From: JBGQOJ01 sp052119585
Lineage (GTDB): Bacteria; Pseudomonadota; Alphaproteobacteria; Rhodobacterales; Rhodobacteraceae
Length of the DNA: 64,000 bases
Direction: 5' to 3'
NCBI RefSeq assembly: GCF_052119585.1
Contig: NZ_JBGQOJ010000001.1
Span: 434,001 to 498,000, forward strand
Every line of letters begins with the position of its first letter. Within the stretch, counting starts at the first letter, position 1. Below are positions 39,350 to 48,212 of the stretch, in pieces. The notes under the pieces are model-generated. The model worked only from the letters and a program-made list of their open reading frames with translations, was not told where the DNA came from and did no database searches. The position numbers were made by a program, and so were the translations under genes.

Positions 39350-41473
39350 CTAACTGGGCCTGCGCGTCAGATCCCGATGCCGCGCAATCGCGGCGACATC
39401 ACTATCCGCCTCCAGCGCGGTCATCACCATATGCAAATGTTCAACATCACGCAGGTCAACTTCAACCAGCAGACGGTAAAAATCCGGTTTCCTGTCCCTG
39501 AACGTCAGGTCCGAGATATTGGCCTTTTGCTCGCCTATCAATGTGCAAATACGCCCCAACACGCCCGCGTCATTCCGGATCGTCAGTTCCAGCGTGACGC
39601 TGTGAACGGCCAGATGGCGACCGCTATGCCAATGCAGATCAACCCAGCGTCCGGTCTGTTCCTCGAATTCCTCAAGGGCGGGGCAGTCGATCGCATGGAT
39701 GACAACGCCCTTCCCGCGATAGGTGATCCCAACGATACGTTCGCCCGGAACGGGTTGGCAGCAGGACGCCCGCTGCGGCGTCTGGTCCGGCGACAGGCCG
39801 ACAACCGCGCGGTTTGCGTCAATCTCGTCGCCCGTGGACATGGTCAACTCGGGGTAAAGCACCTTCACAACCTCGCGCGCCGTCAGTTCGGCACTACCAA
39901 GCCGCGCCAAAAGGTCACCGGCCCCACCCAACCCCAAACGCGTCGCAGCCGTCGACAGCGCCTTGTCCGTCGCCTTCTTGCTGATGTGTTCGAAGGCCAC
40001 ACGGGCCAATTCGCGACCCAGCTTGATAAACCGCTCGCGGTCCTCTTCGCGCAGCGATTTTCGAATCGCCGACTTTGCTTTGCCCGTCACCGCAATATCG
40101 ATCCAGGTCGCTTGCGGGCGCTGGCCCTCTGCCGTCATGATCTCAACTGACTGGCCATTCTTCACCCGCGTCCACAAAGGCACGCGCATCCCGTCCACCT
40201 TGGCGCCGACGCAACTGTCGCCAATCCGTGTGTGAATTGCATAGGCAAAGTCCAGCGGCGTGGCCCCCCGGGGCAATGCGACCACTTCGCCCTTGGGGGT
40301 AAAGCAGAACACCTGATCCGAATACATCTCCAGCTTGACCGCTTCCATGAACTCGTCATGGTCTTCGGACTGCTCGAACCGCTCTGTCAGGCCCGCGATC
40401 CATTTTGCAGGGTCGACGGCAAAGGGGTTCTGGACCCGGACGCCATCGCGGTAGGACCAATGCGCGGCAACGCCCGCCTCTGCCACTTCGTGCATTTGGC
40501 GGGTGCGGATCTGCACCTCGACGCGCTTGCCGTCGCGGCCCGAAACCGTGGTATGGATAGACCGATAGCCGTTGGATTTGGGCTGGCTGATATAGTCCTT
40601 GAACCGCCCCGGAACCGCGCGCCACCGCTGATGGATCGCCCCAAGTATGCGGTAGCAATCCTGCTCCGACTCGCACACGATCCTGAAACCATAGATGTCT
40701 GACAGACGGGAAAAGCCCATCTGCTTTTCCTCCATCTTGCGCCAGATCGAATAGGGTTTCTTCGCGCGGCCAAACACCTCGGCCTCGATCCCTTGCTTGT
40801 CCAGTTCGGTGCGCACGTCGTTGGTGATCTTGTTGATCACGTCGCCGGTTTCCCGCTGCAACGTAATGAACCGGCGGATGATCGACCCGCGCGCCTCGGA
40901 ATTCAGCACGCGAAAGGAAAGGTCCTCTAGTTCTTCGCGCATCCACTGCATACCCATGCGACCCGCGAGGGGGGCAAAGATATCCATCGTCTCGCGCGCC
41001 TTCTGCACCTGTTTTTCATGCCGCATCGACTTGATCGTGCGCATGTTGTGCAATCGGTCTGCCAGCTTCACCAGAATAACCCGCATGTCCTTGGACATCG
41101 CCATGAACAGCTTGCGGAAATTTTCGGCCTGCTTTGTCTCGGACGACGACAGCTGAAGATTGGTCAGCTTGGTCACGCCATCGACCAGCTCTGCGATCTC
41201 GGTGCCGAACAGGCGCTCGACCTCGGTATAGGTCGATTTCGTGTCCTCGATGGTGTCATGCAGCAACGCCGTAATGATCGTGGCGTCGTCCAGATGCTGT
41301 TCGGTCAGGATTGCGGCAACCGCCACGGGGTGGGTGAAATACTCTTCGCCCGAATGCCGGAATTGCCCGACATGCATCCGGCGGCCATATTCAAAGGCCG
41401 TCCGGATCAGGTCTGCATTGCTGCGCGGATTATACGTATGGACCAGCTCGATCAGGTCTTCGACGTCGATCAT
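39350..41473 (-). CDS. rsh: bifunctional (p)ppGpp synthetase/hydrolase (Rsh)
   Basis: A RelA/SpoT-homolog of 707 residues that makes and degrades (p)ppGpp. The N-terminal HD hydrolase domain has His48 and the LLHDTIED motif with His72-Asp73. The synthetase domain holds RLSDIYGFRIVCESEQDCYR near residue 258. TGS (AIHTRIGDSCVGAKVDG near 415) and C-terminal ACT (LELTIRNDAGVLGRI near 631) domains follow. Presence of both HD and synthetase residues indicates a single bifunctional enzyme, as in most alphaproteobacteria. It follows rpoZ by 36 bases. Confidence 0.96.
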   Translation of the reverse strand: MIDVEDLIELVHTYNPRSNADLIRTAFEYGRRMHVGQFRHSGEEYFTHPVAVAAILTEQHLDDATIITALLHDTIEDTKSTYTEVERLFGTEIAELVDGVTKLTNLQLSSSETKQAENFRKLFMAMSKDMRVILVKLADRLHNMRTIKSMRHEKQVQKARETMDIFAPLAGRMGMQWMREELEDLSFRVLNSEARGSIIRRFITLQRETGDVINKITNDVRTELDKQGIEAEVFGRAKKPYSIWRKMEEKQMGFSRLSDIYGFRIVCESEQDCYRILGAIHQRWRAVPGRFKDYISQPKSNGYRSIHTTVSGRDGKRVEVQIRTRQMHEVAEAGVAAHWSYRDGVRVQNPFAVDPAKWIAGLTERFEQSEDHDEFMEAVKLEMYSDQVFCFTPKGEVVALPRGATPLDFAYAIHTRIGDSCVGAKVDGMRVPLWTRVKNGQSVEIMTAEGQRPQATWIDIAVTGKAKSAIRKSLREEDRERFIKLGRELARVAFEHISKKATDKALSTAATRLGLGGAGDLLARLGSAELTAREVVKVLYPELTMSTGDEIDANRAVVGLSPDQTPQRASCCQPVPGERIVGITYRGKGVVIHAIDCPALEEFEEQTGRWVDLHWHSGRHLAVHSVTLELTIRNDAGVLGRICTLIGEQKANISDLTFRDRKPDFYRLLVEVDLRDVEHLHMVMTALEADSDVAAIARHRDLTRRPS

Positions 41474-41509
41474 TCGGCCCTTGTCCCGCTCGGGTCATTG
41501 CTGACCGTG

Positions 41510-41863
41510 TTATTTCTGCTCCTGGGCTTCCATAAGCGCCCGGAGAAGTTTTTCTTCTGACATATCGTCGTCGGCGGGCCGATCGGATTCCGCACCCATA
41601 AGCAGGGCCATGGAATCATCTTCCGGCAGGTCAACCTCGATCTGGGTCTGGTGGCTTTCGATCATCCGCTCTCGCAGATCATCGGCAAGCTGGGTTTCGT
41701 CTGCAATCTCGCGCAGCGAGACAACAGGGTTCTTGTCGTTGTCGCGGTCGACCGTCACGGCCGAGCCTGCCGTAATCTCGCGGGCACGATGTGCCGCAAG
41801 CATTACCAGCTCAAAGCGGTTCGGGACTTTATCAACGCAATCTTCAACCGTCACGCGGGCCAT
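41510..41863 (-). CDS. rpoZ: RNA polymerase subunit omega
   Basis: Omega stabilises the beta' subunit and contributes to ppGpp binding. The 117-residue protein starts MARVTVEDCVDKVPNRFELV at an ATG (41861-41863). The AAHRAREITAGSAVTVDRDN block and NPVVSLREIAD near residues 44-54 are conserved. The acidic C-terminal tail (LMGAESDRPADDDMSEEKLL) is usual in this class. It directly precedes rsh, matching the known rpoZ-spoT order, and has its own promoter. Confidence 0.96.
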   Translation of the reverse strand: MARVTVEDCVDKVPNRFELVMLAAHRAREITAGSAVTVDRDNDKNPVVSLREIADETQLADDLRERMIESHQTQIEVDLPEDDSMALLMGAESDRPADDDMSEEKLLRALMEAQEQK

Positions 41864-41901
41864 AGGGCTCTCCAATCCGGATAGGGAGGTGTGGAAGCGC
41901 C

Positions 41902-41930
41902 TATTTAGGGCCTCGAGTCCTTATTGACAA
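41902..41930 (-). promoter_or_regulatory. promoter of rpoZ-rsh
   Basis: On the minus strand TTGTCA (41925-41930) and TAAATA (41902-41907) are separated by exactly 17 bases, 38 bases upstream of the rpoZ start and after the folK stop. Both boxes match sigma-70 consensus in five and four positions. It probably drives rpoZ, rsh and perhaps the genes beyond. Confidence 0.6.
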
Positions 41931-41957
41931 GGCCAGAATCCCACAGCCTTGCGCAGA

Positions 41958-42566
41958 TCAAAGCGGAACAACTTCGGCAATGTCCTCTGCCGGAAGTGCC
42001 GCAGCCAGTTGCGCAACCGTGCGGTTCAACACAGGATGAACCCAATCCGGCGCGACATCAAGGAACGGCACAAGCACAAAGGCACGCTCGTGCAGGCGCG
42101 GATGCGGTAGAATCAATTGATCCGGCGCGTCGGTTTTCTGAATCTCAAGCGCCAGATTTTGCCACATCTGGTAGGTTGCGAGGTCAGGCAACACAGCATC
42201 GTCATAGGCAAGCAGATCCAGATCCAGTGTCCGCATCCCCCAGCGCTGCACACGTTCACGCCCGAATGCCGCCTCGACCCGGTGCAGATGCGCCAAAACC
42301 TCCTGCGGGCTCATGCTTGTGCGGAAACCCGCCACCGCATTTACATAATCTGGTCCGGCACCTTTCGGAAAACACGGATTTCGATAGTATTTGCTTGTTG
42401 ATACAAGAAAAAACGAATCAGTTTGCATTTGCTCCAGTGCGGCGGCTATCGTCTTTTCGGGTCCACCGACGTCAGAAGTTGTGTTACCACCCATCGCGAC
42501 CCATACTTTTGGAAAGGTGACTTGGCCTTTTGAACAGGTTAACTTTTCCTTGCCGTCCTGCAACAT
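41958..42566 (-). CDS. folK: 6-hydroxymethyl-dihydropterin pyrophosphokinase (HPPK)
   Basis: FolK transfers pyrophosphate from ATP to the pterin in folate synthesis. The 202-residue protein has the N-terminal strand KVWVAMGGN (usual form ALGSN), SKYYRNPCFPKGAGPDYVNA near residues 58-77, and the signature RWGMRTLDLDLLAYDD near 108-123 with the Mg-binding DLDLD-type acidic residues, then LPHPRLHERAFVLVP. The first ATG is used because the opening strand precedes the next Met; no clear ribosome site is visible. It is divergent from the NYN-domain gene. Confidence 0.93.
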   Translation of the reverse strand: MLQDGKEKLTCSKGQVTFPKVWVAMGGNTTSDVGGPEKTIAAALEQMQTDSFFLVSTSKYYRNPCFPKGAGPDYVNAVAGFRTSMSPQEVLAHLHRVEAAFGRERVQRWGMRTLDLDLLAYDDAVLPDLATYQMWQNLALEIQKTDAPDQLILPHPRLHERAFVLVPFLDVAPDWVHPVLNRTVAQLAAALPAEDIAEVVPL

Positions 42567-42665
42567 AGCGGTACGCTCACACTCCTCTACCCGGTCTCGT
42601 CATTTTTTTCATGCCGCCCACTCCGGATCATGTTTGACAAGACTGACTTTTTGAAAGGATTTTTA

Positions 42666-43232
42666 ATGTTTTACAAGGACGAACGGCTTGCGCTGTTCAT
42701 TGATGGCTCCAACCTTTACGCTTCCGCAAAGGCGCTTGGGTTTGACATCGACTATAAACGCCTGCGGTCGGAATTCATGCGTCGTGGCAAGTTGCTGCGG
42801 GCGTTCTACTATACCGCTTTGCTGGAAAACGACGAATACTCTCCGATCCGCCCTTTGGTTGACTGGCTGCACTACAACGGTTTTTCCATGGTAACCAAGC
42901 CCGCCAAAGAATACACCGACAGCCAGGGCCGCCGTAAGGTCAAAGGCAATATGGACATCGAGCTGACAGTGGACGCCATGGAACTGGCGCCGCATGTCGA
43001 TCACGTTGTTCTGTTTTCGGGCGATGGGGATTTCCGCCCGCTGGTCGAAAGCCTGCAACGTCAGGGTGTTCGCGTTTCGGTCGTGTCGACCATTCGCAGC
43101 CAACCCCCGATGATTGCGGACGAACTGCGTCGCCAATGCGACAACTTCATCGAACTGGACGAACTGAAAGACGTCATCGGCCGCCCTCCGCGTGAACCAC
43201 GCGAGGATGACACGTCAAGCAACGCTGATTGA
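42666..43232 (+). CDS. NYN-domain (LabA/DUF88) putative nuclease
   Basis: The 188-residue protein starts MFYKDERLALFIDGSNLYAS after GAAAGGA. The PIN-like NYN fold is shown by LFIDGSNLY (Asp near residue 10), KGNMDIELTVDAM (near 95-107) and VVLFSGDGDFRPLVESL (near 114-130), which supply the acidic metal-binding residues. Such proteins are predicted RNases; LabA of cyanobacteria is a relative. It is a single gene divergent from folK. Target RNA is unknown. Confidence 0.88.
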   Translation: MFYKDERLALFIDGSNLYASAKALGFDIDYKRLRSEFMRRGKLLRAFYYTALLENDEYSPIRPLVDWLHYNGFSMVTKPAKEYTDSQGRRKVKGNMDIELTVDAMELAPHVDHVVLFSGDGDFRPLVESLQRQGVRVSVVSTIRSQPPMIADELRRQCDNFIELDELKDVIGRPPREPREDDTSSNAD

Positions 43233-43377
43233 TCTGACGACCAAGGGCTCCGGTTTCGGGGCCCTTTTGGTAACGGGCATGCCGCCGCCAGTGAAAATCT
43301 CCGCCCACTGCACTATGTCATGGACCATACGCCGCGACCCGCGTTAAACCCTTGGCACAAACCACAGTGGATGCCCC

Positions 43378-44328
43378 GTGACAAAACCTGCCCTTACCCT
43401 CTACCTCGCCGCGCCCCGCGGTTTTTGCGCCGGCGTCGACCGCGCGATCAAGATCGTCGAAATGGCGATCGTGAAATGGGGGGCACCCGTCTATGTCCGC
43501 CACGAGATCGTGCACAACAAGTTCGTCGTCGACGGCCTGCGCGAAAAAGGCGCGGTCTTTGTCGAGGAGCTGGACGACTGCCCGCTGGACCGGCCGGTGA
43601 TCTTTTCCGCCCACGGCGTACCAAAGGCGGTTCCGGCAGAGGCCGCGCGGCGCGAGATGATTTACGTCGATGCCACCTGCCCCCTTGTCAGCAAGGTCCA
43701 CATAGAGGCAGAGCGGCACCACCAGAACGGCCTGCAAATGGTGATGATCGGCCATCAGGGCCACCCTGAAACCGTCGGCACCATGGGCCAGTTGCCCAAG
43801 GGAGAGGTTTTGTTGGTGGAAACCGCCGCCGATGTCGCCCGTCTGGCCCCCCGCGACCCCGATCGCCTTGCCTTCATCACCCAGACAACCCTGTCCGTCG
43901 ATGATACCGCCGAGGTGGTCGCGGCCTTGCAGGACCGGTTCCCCAATATCGTCGGCCCGCACAAGGAAGACATCTGTTACGCCACCACAAACCGGCAAGA
44001 AGCGGTCAAGGCGATGGCCGCCAAGACCCCCGCCATGCTGGTGATCGGCGCGCCGAATTCGTCCAACTCGAAACGTCTGGTAGAGGTCGGCACCCGCGCG
44101 GGCTGCACCTATTCGCAACTGGTGCAACGCGCCCATGACATCGACTGGCGTGCGCTTGACGGCATAACGTCAATCGGCATCACGGCAGGGGCCTCTGCCC
44201 CCGATGTGCTGATCACCGAGGTGGTAGACGCCTTCCGCGCCCGTTATGACGTAACCGTTGAACACGTGGAAACCGCCGTCGAGAACGTCGAGTTCAAGGT
44301 GCCGCGCGTCCTGCGCGACCCTGCATGA
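43378..44328 (+). CDS. ispH: 4-hydroxy-3-methylbut-2-enyl diphosphate reductase
   Basis: IspH is the [4Fe-4S] enzyme that ends the MEP isoprenoid pathway. The 316-residue protein uses a GTG start (43378-43380) that gives MTKPALTLYLAAPRGFCAGV. The three cluster ligands are Cys17, Cys101 (DATCPLVSKVH) and Cys200 (DICYATTNRQ). GASAPDVLITEV near the C terminus is also conserved. The ribosome site is weak (GTGGA). It is the first gene of an ispH-rnhA-yicG-like run on the plus strand. Confidence 0.96.
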   Translation: MTKPALTLYLAAPRGFCAGVDRAIKIVEMAIVKWGAPVYVRHEIVHNKFVVDGLREKGAVFVEELDDCPLDRPVIFSAHGVPKAVPAEAARREMIYVDATCPLVSKVHIEAERHHQNGLQMVMIGHQGHPETVGTMGQLPKGEVLLVETAADVARLAPRDPDRLAFITQTTLSVDDTAEVVAALQDRFPNIVGPHKEDICYATTNRQEAVKAMAAKTPAMLVIGAPNSSNSKRLVEVGTRAGCTYSQLVQRAHDIDWRALDGITSIGITAGASAPDVLITEVVDAFRARYDVTVEHVETAVENVEFKVPRVLRDPA

Positions 44329-44362
44329 CGCGCATCCCTTTATCGTTGCATGGTGACCCTTG

Positions 44363-44839
44363 ATGCCTGACCTTTACGCCTACACAGACGGTGCCTGCTC
44401 TGGCAATCCCGGCCCCGGCGGCTGGGGTGCGCTGCTGATCGCCAAAGACGGTGACAAGGTCGTCAAAACCCGCGAGCTTTCTGGCGGCGAGCCCGACACC
44501 ACCAACAACCGGATGGAACTGCTGGCCGCGATCAACGCGCTGGAGGCGCTGGAACGCCCCAGCACCCTGACCGTCATCACCGACAGCGCCTATGTCAAAG
44601 GTGGCATCACCCAGTGGCTGTTCGGTTGGAAGAAAAACGGCTGGAAAACCGCCTCGCGGGCCCCTGTCAAAAACGAGGATCTCTGGCGCAGACTGGACGA
44701 GGCGCAGAAACGCCATCAGGTGACGTGGACATGGGTCAAGGGGCACGCGGGGCACCCCGAAAACGAAAAGGCGGATGAGCTGGCCCGCGCTGGCATGGCC
44801 CCCTTCAAGCCAAAGCCGTCGCGGGCCAACGGCGCATGA
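44363..44839 (+). CDS. rnhA: ribonuclease HI
   Basis: RNase HI cleaves RNA in RNA-DNA hybrids. The 158-residue protein starts MPDLYAYTDGACSGNPGPGG. Catalytic acids are Asp9, Glu in NNRMELLAAINAL near residue 51, Asp in VITDSAYV near 73 and Asp near 137 in NEKADELAR. The basic handle GWKKNGWKTASRAPVKNEDL is present. The ATG at 44363 is preferred to a TTG one codon earlier. It overlaps the next gene by four bases (ATGA). Confidence 0.96.
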   Translation: MPDLYAYTDGACSGNPGPGGWGALLIAKDGDKVVKTRELSGGEPDTTNNRMELLAAINALEALERPSTLTVITDSAYVKGGITQWLFGWKKNGWKTASRAPVKNEDLWRRLDEAQKRHQVTWTWVKGHAGHPENEKADELARAGMAPFKPKPSRANGA

Positions 44840-45459
44840 CGCCGGTCTACGTCCTTGACCTTGTGTCGGTTTTTGTCTTTGCCCTGTCTGGTGCATTGGT
44901 CGCCAGCCGGTCGCAGCTTGATCTTGTCGGCTTTATCTTTGTCGCCTGCCTGACCGCCGTGGGCGGCGGCACCGTGCGCGACGTGATCCTGAACCGCGAC
45001 ACCGTGTTCTGGGTCGCCCAGCCAGAAGTGATCCTAACCGCCTCGGTCGCCGCAGTTCTGGTGTTTTTCACCGCGCATCTGCTTGAATCCCGTTATCGCA
45101 CGCTTTTATGGCTGGATGCCTTCGCGCTGGCCGTTGCGGTTCCCGCCGGCGTCGGCGTCGCGCTTGGCATGGGGCAACCCTGGGCGATTGTCGTGATCAT
45201 GGGGATGGCGACGGGATGCTTCGGCGGGCTGTTGCGGGACGTTGTCTGCAACGAGGTGCCCCTGGTCCTGAAACAGGGCGAGCTGTATCTGACCGCCGCC
45301 TTCGCCGGTGCGCTGGCGGCCCTTGCCGCGCTTTATATCATGCATGACACTGTGACCGCCCTGCTGGTCTGCGCTGGCGTGACCTTTGCCCTGCGCGCCG
45401 GAAGCCTGATGTTCGGGTGGAGCCTGCCGGTTTACAAGGGCCGCCCGCCCCGCGCCTAA
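44836..45459 (+). CDS. TRIC-family (UPF0126/YicG) membrane protein
   Basis: A 207-residue protein has two repeated three-helix units, each ending in a glycine-rich motif: ACLTAVGGGTVRDVIL near residues 37-52 and GMATGCFGGLLRDVVCNEVP near 122-141. This duplicated GGG/GGLLRD pattern defines the UPF0126 family, prokaryotic relatives of trimeric intracellular cation channels; some members affect glycine uptake. It overlaps rnhA (ATGA). Its TAA overlaps the stop of the convergent YeaQ-like gene. Confidence 0.88.
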   Translation: MTPVYVLDLVSVFVFALSGALVASRSQLDLVGFIFVACLTAVGGGTVRDVILNRDTVFWVAQPEVILTASVAAVLVFFTAHLLESRYRTLLWLDAFALAVAVPAGVGVALGMGQPWAIVVIMGMATGCFGGLLRDVVCNEVPLVLKQGELYLTAAFAGALAALAALYIMHDTVTALLVCAGVTFALRAGSLMFGWSLPVYKGRPPRA

Positions 45460-45695
45460 CGCTTTTTCACATAGGTCCGATACAGCCAGATCAACAACAT
45501 TGCCCCCAGAACCGCACCGACAAAACCACCCAGCCAACCTGTCAGAACCATCAGAACACGCAGGATCAGCCCGCCGATCAAGGCACCGAAAATGCCGATA
45601 GCCATTGTGGTGATGACATCCGTTTCCAGCTTCATCAGGCGCGTGGCGATGAAACCGGCGGCCGTTCCTATGATGATCAGCAATAGAACCGGCAT
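45456..45695 (-). CDS. GlsB/YeaQ/YmgE-family stress membrane protein
   Basis: A 79-residue protein of three transmembrane helices begins MPVLLLIIIGTAAGFIATRL at an ATG with AGGAGG five bases upstream. The Gly-rich repeats (GIFGALIGGLILRVL and GFVGAVLGAMLLIWLYRTY) match the transglycosylase-associated/YeaQ family, which is linked to stress but has no known activity. It is a single gene, convergent with the TRIC-like gene and sharing three stop-codon bases with it. Confidence 0.88.
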   Translation of the reverse strand: MPVLLLIIIGTAAGFIATRLMKLETDVITTMAIGIFGALIGGLILRVLMVLTGWLGGFVGAVLGAMLLIWLYRTYVKKR

Positions 45696-45746
45696 GGCAT
45701 CCTCCTGGCGTTTCACCCTTCAACATAAGCGCCAAGGCGCAAACTA

Positions 45747-46652
45747 CTAGGTCAGTCGCGTGCCTTTCGGCAGGTCGAACCCGCGCAGGAATTCGGACTG
45801 TTCCATCGGGCGTTTGCCTTCGCGCTGCGCCAGCGTCACCTCGACCGCGCCCTGACCGCAGGCAATCACCAGCCCGCCCAAAACTTCGCCCGCCGCACCT
45901 TCGCCGTCGCACGGGCGGCTTGCCAGCAGCTTTAGCCGCTCTCCGCCCGCCATGCACCATGCCCCCGGAAAGGGCGAGAGACCGCGAATAAGCCGGTCAA
46001 CCTCGACCGCCGGTCGGGTCCAGTCGACGCGCGCCTCGGCCTTGTCGATCTTATGGGCATAGGTCACGCCGTCTTGCGACTGTGGCTCTGGCGTCAACTC
46101 GTCCAGCCGCGCCAACGCCTGAACGATCAGATCCGCGCCCAGCGCCGACAGCCTGTCGTGCAACTGCGCGGTCGTTTCTTCCCGACCGATGTCGACAGCC
46201 TGGCGCAGCAGAACCGGCCCTGTGTCCAACCCTGCCTCCATCTGCATGATGCAGACGCCGGTTTGCAAATCCCCCGCCATAATCGCCCGGTGAATGGGCG
46301 CGGCACCACGCCAGCGGGGCAAAAGGCTGGCATGGATATTCAGGCATCCGCGCTTCGGCGCGTCCAGAACCGCCTGCGGCAGGATCAGACCATAAGCCAC
46401 CACAACGGCGATATCCGCGCCCAACGCAGCAAATTCCGCCTGCGCTGCGGGTGTTTTCAGACTGACAGGATAACGCACCGGCAATCCCAGCGCTTCGGCG
46501 CGGGCCTGCACCGGACCGGGCCGATCCTTTTTGCCACGGCCCGCAGGACGGGGGGGCTGGCAATACACCGCACAAACCTCGTGACCGGCATCGACCAGCG
46601 CATCCAGAACCGGCACCGAAAACTCCGGCGTGCCCATGAAAACAACCCGCAT
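45747..46652 (-). CDS. fmt: methionyl-tRNA formyltransferase
   Basis: Fmt formylates initiator Met-tRNA with 10-formyl-tetrahydrofolate. The 301-residue protein starts MRVVFMGTPEFSVPVLDALV at the ATG of a TGATG overlap with the third def-like gene. The catalytic block CLNIHASLLPRWRGAAPIHR has the Asn-His pair near residues 106-108; the C-terminal tRNA-binding domain is complete. It closes the def-def-def-fmt operon, so formylation and deformylation are co-expressed. Confidence 0.97.
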   Translation of the reverse strand: MRVVFMGTPEFSVPVLDALVDAGHEVCAVYCQPPRPAGRGKKDRPGPVQARAEALGLPVRYPVSLKTPAAQAEFAALGADIAVVVAYGLILPQAVLDAPKRGCLNIHASLLPRWRGAAPIHRAIMAGDLQTGVCIMQMEAGLDTGPVLLRQAVDIGREETTAQLHDRLSALGADLIVQALARLDELTPEPQSQDGVTYAHKIDKAEARVDWTRPAVEVDRLIRGLSPFPGAWCMAGGERLKLLASRPCDGEGAAGEVLGGLVIACGQGAVEVTLAQREGKRPMEQSEFLRGFDLPKGTRLT

Positions 46653-47143
46653 CAGCGCAGCTTCCTTGCTTTGCGCAGGAACATGTCGCGCCGCGTTTTG
46701 GACAGGTTGTCGAAATACATCCGGCCGTTCAAATGGTCGATCTGGTGCTGGACGCTGGTCGCCCAAAGTCCGACAAAATCCCGGTCCTCGACCTCGCCCG
46801 TCTCGTTCAGAAACCGCACCGTCACCGCCCGAGGACGAGAGATGACAGCAGAGAAACCGGGCAAATTCGGGCTTGCCTCGTCATGCTCTCTCATCACAGC
46901 GCTGGCATGCAGAACCTCGGGGTTTGCCATTTTAACCGCCTGCCCGCGTTTATCGGAGCAATCCACAACCGCCAGACGCTGCATCACCCCGATCTGCACC
47001 GCCGCCAGCCCGACGCCCGGCATCGCATCCATCGTCTCGATCATATCGGCCCAGATCGCACGGATATCGTCGGTCACCGCATCCACAGGGGCGGCCACGG
47101 TTTTCAGCCGCTTGTCGGGGTATGACACAAAGGGACGGATCAT
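46652..47143 (-). CDS. peptide deformylase-like protein with altered active site
   Basis: A 163-residue member of the deformylase family begins MIRPFVSYPDKRLKTVAAPV. Motif 1 is kept (GVGLAAVQ, residues 43-50). Motif 2, normally EGCLS, reads EASPN (89-93), so the metal-ligand Cys is Ser91. Motif 3, normally HExxH, reads HQIDH (133-137), so the catalytic Glu is Gln134. It probably cannot deformylate and may be a binding or regulatory paralogue. It overlaps the second def gene by four bases (ATGA) and fmt by one. The frame is intact, so it is not a simple pseudogene. Confidence 0.85.
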   Translation of the reverse strand: MIRPFVSYPDKRLKTVAAPVDAVTDDIRAIWADMIETMDAMPGVGLAAVQIGVMQRLAVVDCSDKRGQAVKMANPEVLHASAVMREHDEASPNLPGFSAVISRPRAVTVRFLNETGEVEDRDFVGLWATSVQHQIDHLNGRMYFDNLSKTRRDMFLRKARKLR

Positions 47144-47598
47144 TCCGGCACCGGATAATCTATGCACAGACGCCCGTCCAGATGGTCAAGCTCGTGCTGC
47201 ACGCAGGCGGCAGGAAAGCCGTCGAACCACTGTTTTTGCATTGTCCCATCCAGATCATACCAGCGCAACGTCACTTCTGCCGGACGCTCTACCATGACCT
47301 TGCGACCGGGGATCGACAGACAGCCTTCCTCGAAGGTTTTCAACGCACCGGACCGGCCGACAATCTCGGGGTTCACAAATACCATCGGGTTCGGCGCGCC
47401 GTCTTTCCAATCGGTGTCCATCACGAAAACCCGGCGGCGCACACCGATCTGCGGCGCGGCAAGACCGCGCCCCGGCGCATCATACATCGTATCCAGCATG
47501 TCGCCCGCCAAACTGCGCAGATCGGCGCTGAACACCAGAACGGGCGCGCAGACCTCGCGCAGAACAGGGTCCGGCAGGGAAAGGATCGGCCAGATCAA
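47140..47598 (-). CDS. def2: peptide deformylase, second copy
   Basis: A 152-residue deformylase begins MIWPILSLPDPVLREVCAPV. All three motifs are present: GRGLAAPQ (residues 43-50), EGCLS (91-95, metal ligand Cys93) and HELDH (135-139, catalytic Glu136). Arg44 replaces the usual Ile/Val in motif 1. It lacks the C-terminal helix of copy one (ends DYPVPE). It overlaps its neighbours on both sides by ATGA. Activity is likely, though narrower specificity is possible. Confidence 0.92.
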   Translation of the reverse strand: MIWPILSLPDPVLREVCAPVLVFSADLRSLAGDMLDTMYDAPGRGLAAPQIGVRRRVFVMDTDWKDGAPNPMVFVNPEIVGRSGALKTFEEGCLSIPGRKVMVERPAEVTLRWYDLDGTMQKQWFDGFPAACVQHELDHLDGRLCIDYPVPE

Positions 47599-48116
47599 GT
47601 GCGCGCCATTTCGCGCTTCAGCTTTACCATTTTACGGGTAATCATCTGGCGGCGCAGCGGCTTGAGGTAATCAATGAACAGCTTGCCGTTCAGGTGGTCG
47701 ATTTCATGCTGCACACATGTCGCCCAAAGTTCTTCAAAGGTCTCTTCCTGCGCCCCGCCATCGAGGTCCATCCAGCGCACGGTGACAACGGCGGGCCGCT
47801 CTACCTCGCCGTATTGTTCGGGGATCGACAGGCACCCTTCATCATAGATGCTTGTCTCGTCCGAACTCCACACCACTTCGGGGTTCAGCAACACCATCGG
47901 GCGCGGGGCCTCGCCCTCTTTCTTGACGCAATCCATGACGATCACGCGGTTCATCACGCCGATTTGAGGCGCCGCCAACCCGATACCGGGCGCGTCATAC
48001 ATGGTGTCCAGCATATCGGCGGCCTGCAGACGCACCTCGTCTGTGACCTGTATAACAGTGTCAGCGCGCTTTTTCAGCCGCGGGTCGGGATGGATCAGGA
48101 TCGGTCTAACGCTCAT
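47595..48116 (-). CDS. def: peptide deformylase, first copy
   Basis: A 173-residue deformylase that removes the formyl group from new proteins. It starts MSVRPILIHPDPRLKKRADT at an ATG (48114-48116). Motifs are complete: GIGLAAPQ (44-51), EGCLS (93-97, Cys95) and HEIDH (137-141, Glu138). The C-terminal helix (LKPLRRQMITRKMVKLKREM) is present, as in the standard housekeeping enzyme. It is the first gene of the def-def-def-fmt operon and is divergent from the MalY-like gene. Confidence 0.96.
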   Translation of the reverse strand: MSVRPILIHPDPRLKKRADTVIQVTDEVRLQAADMLDTMYDAPGIGLAAPQIGVMNRVIVMDCVKKEGEAPRPMVLLNPEVVWSSDETSIYDEGCLSIPEQYGEVERPAVVTVRWMDLDGGAQEETFEELWATCVQHEIDHLNGKLFIDYLKPLRRQMITRKMVKLKREMART

Positions 48117-48212
48117 GCCATCCGATTTAGGCGATGATTCACTTTGGTGCAATCACCCTTGCACCCAAAATCTGGTCGGCTAGCTTGGGCACAAATCACG
48201 GAGATTGAACTT

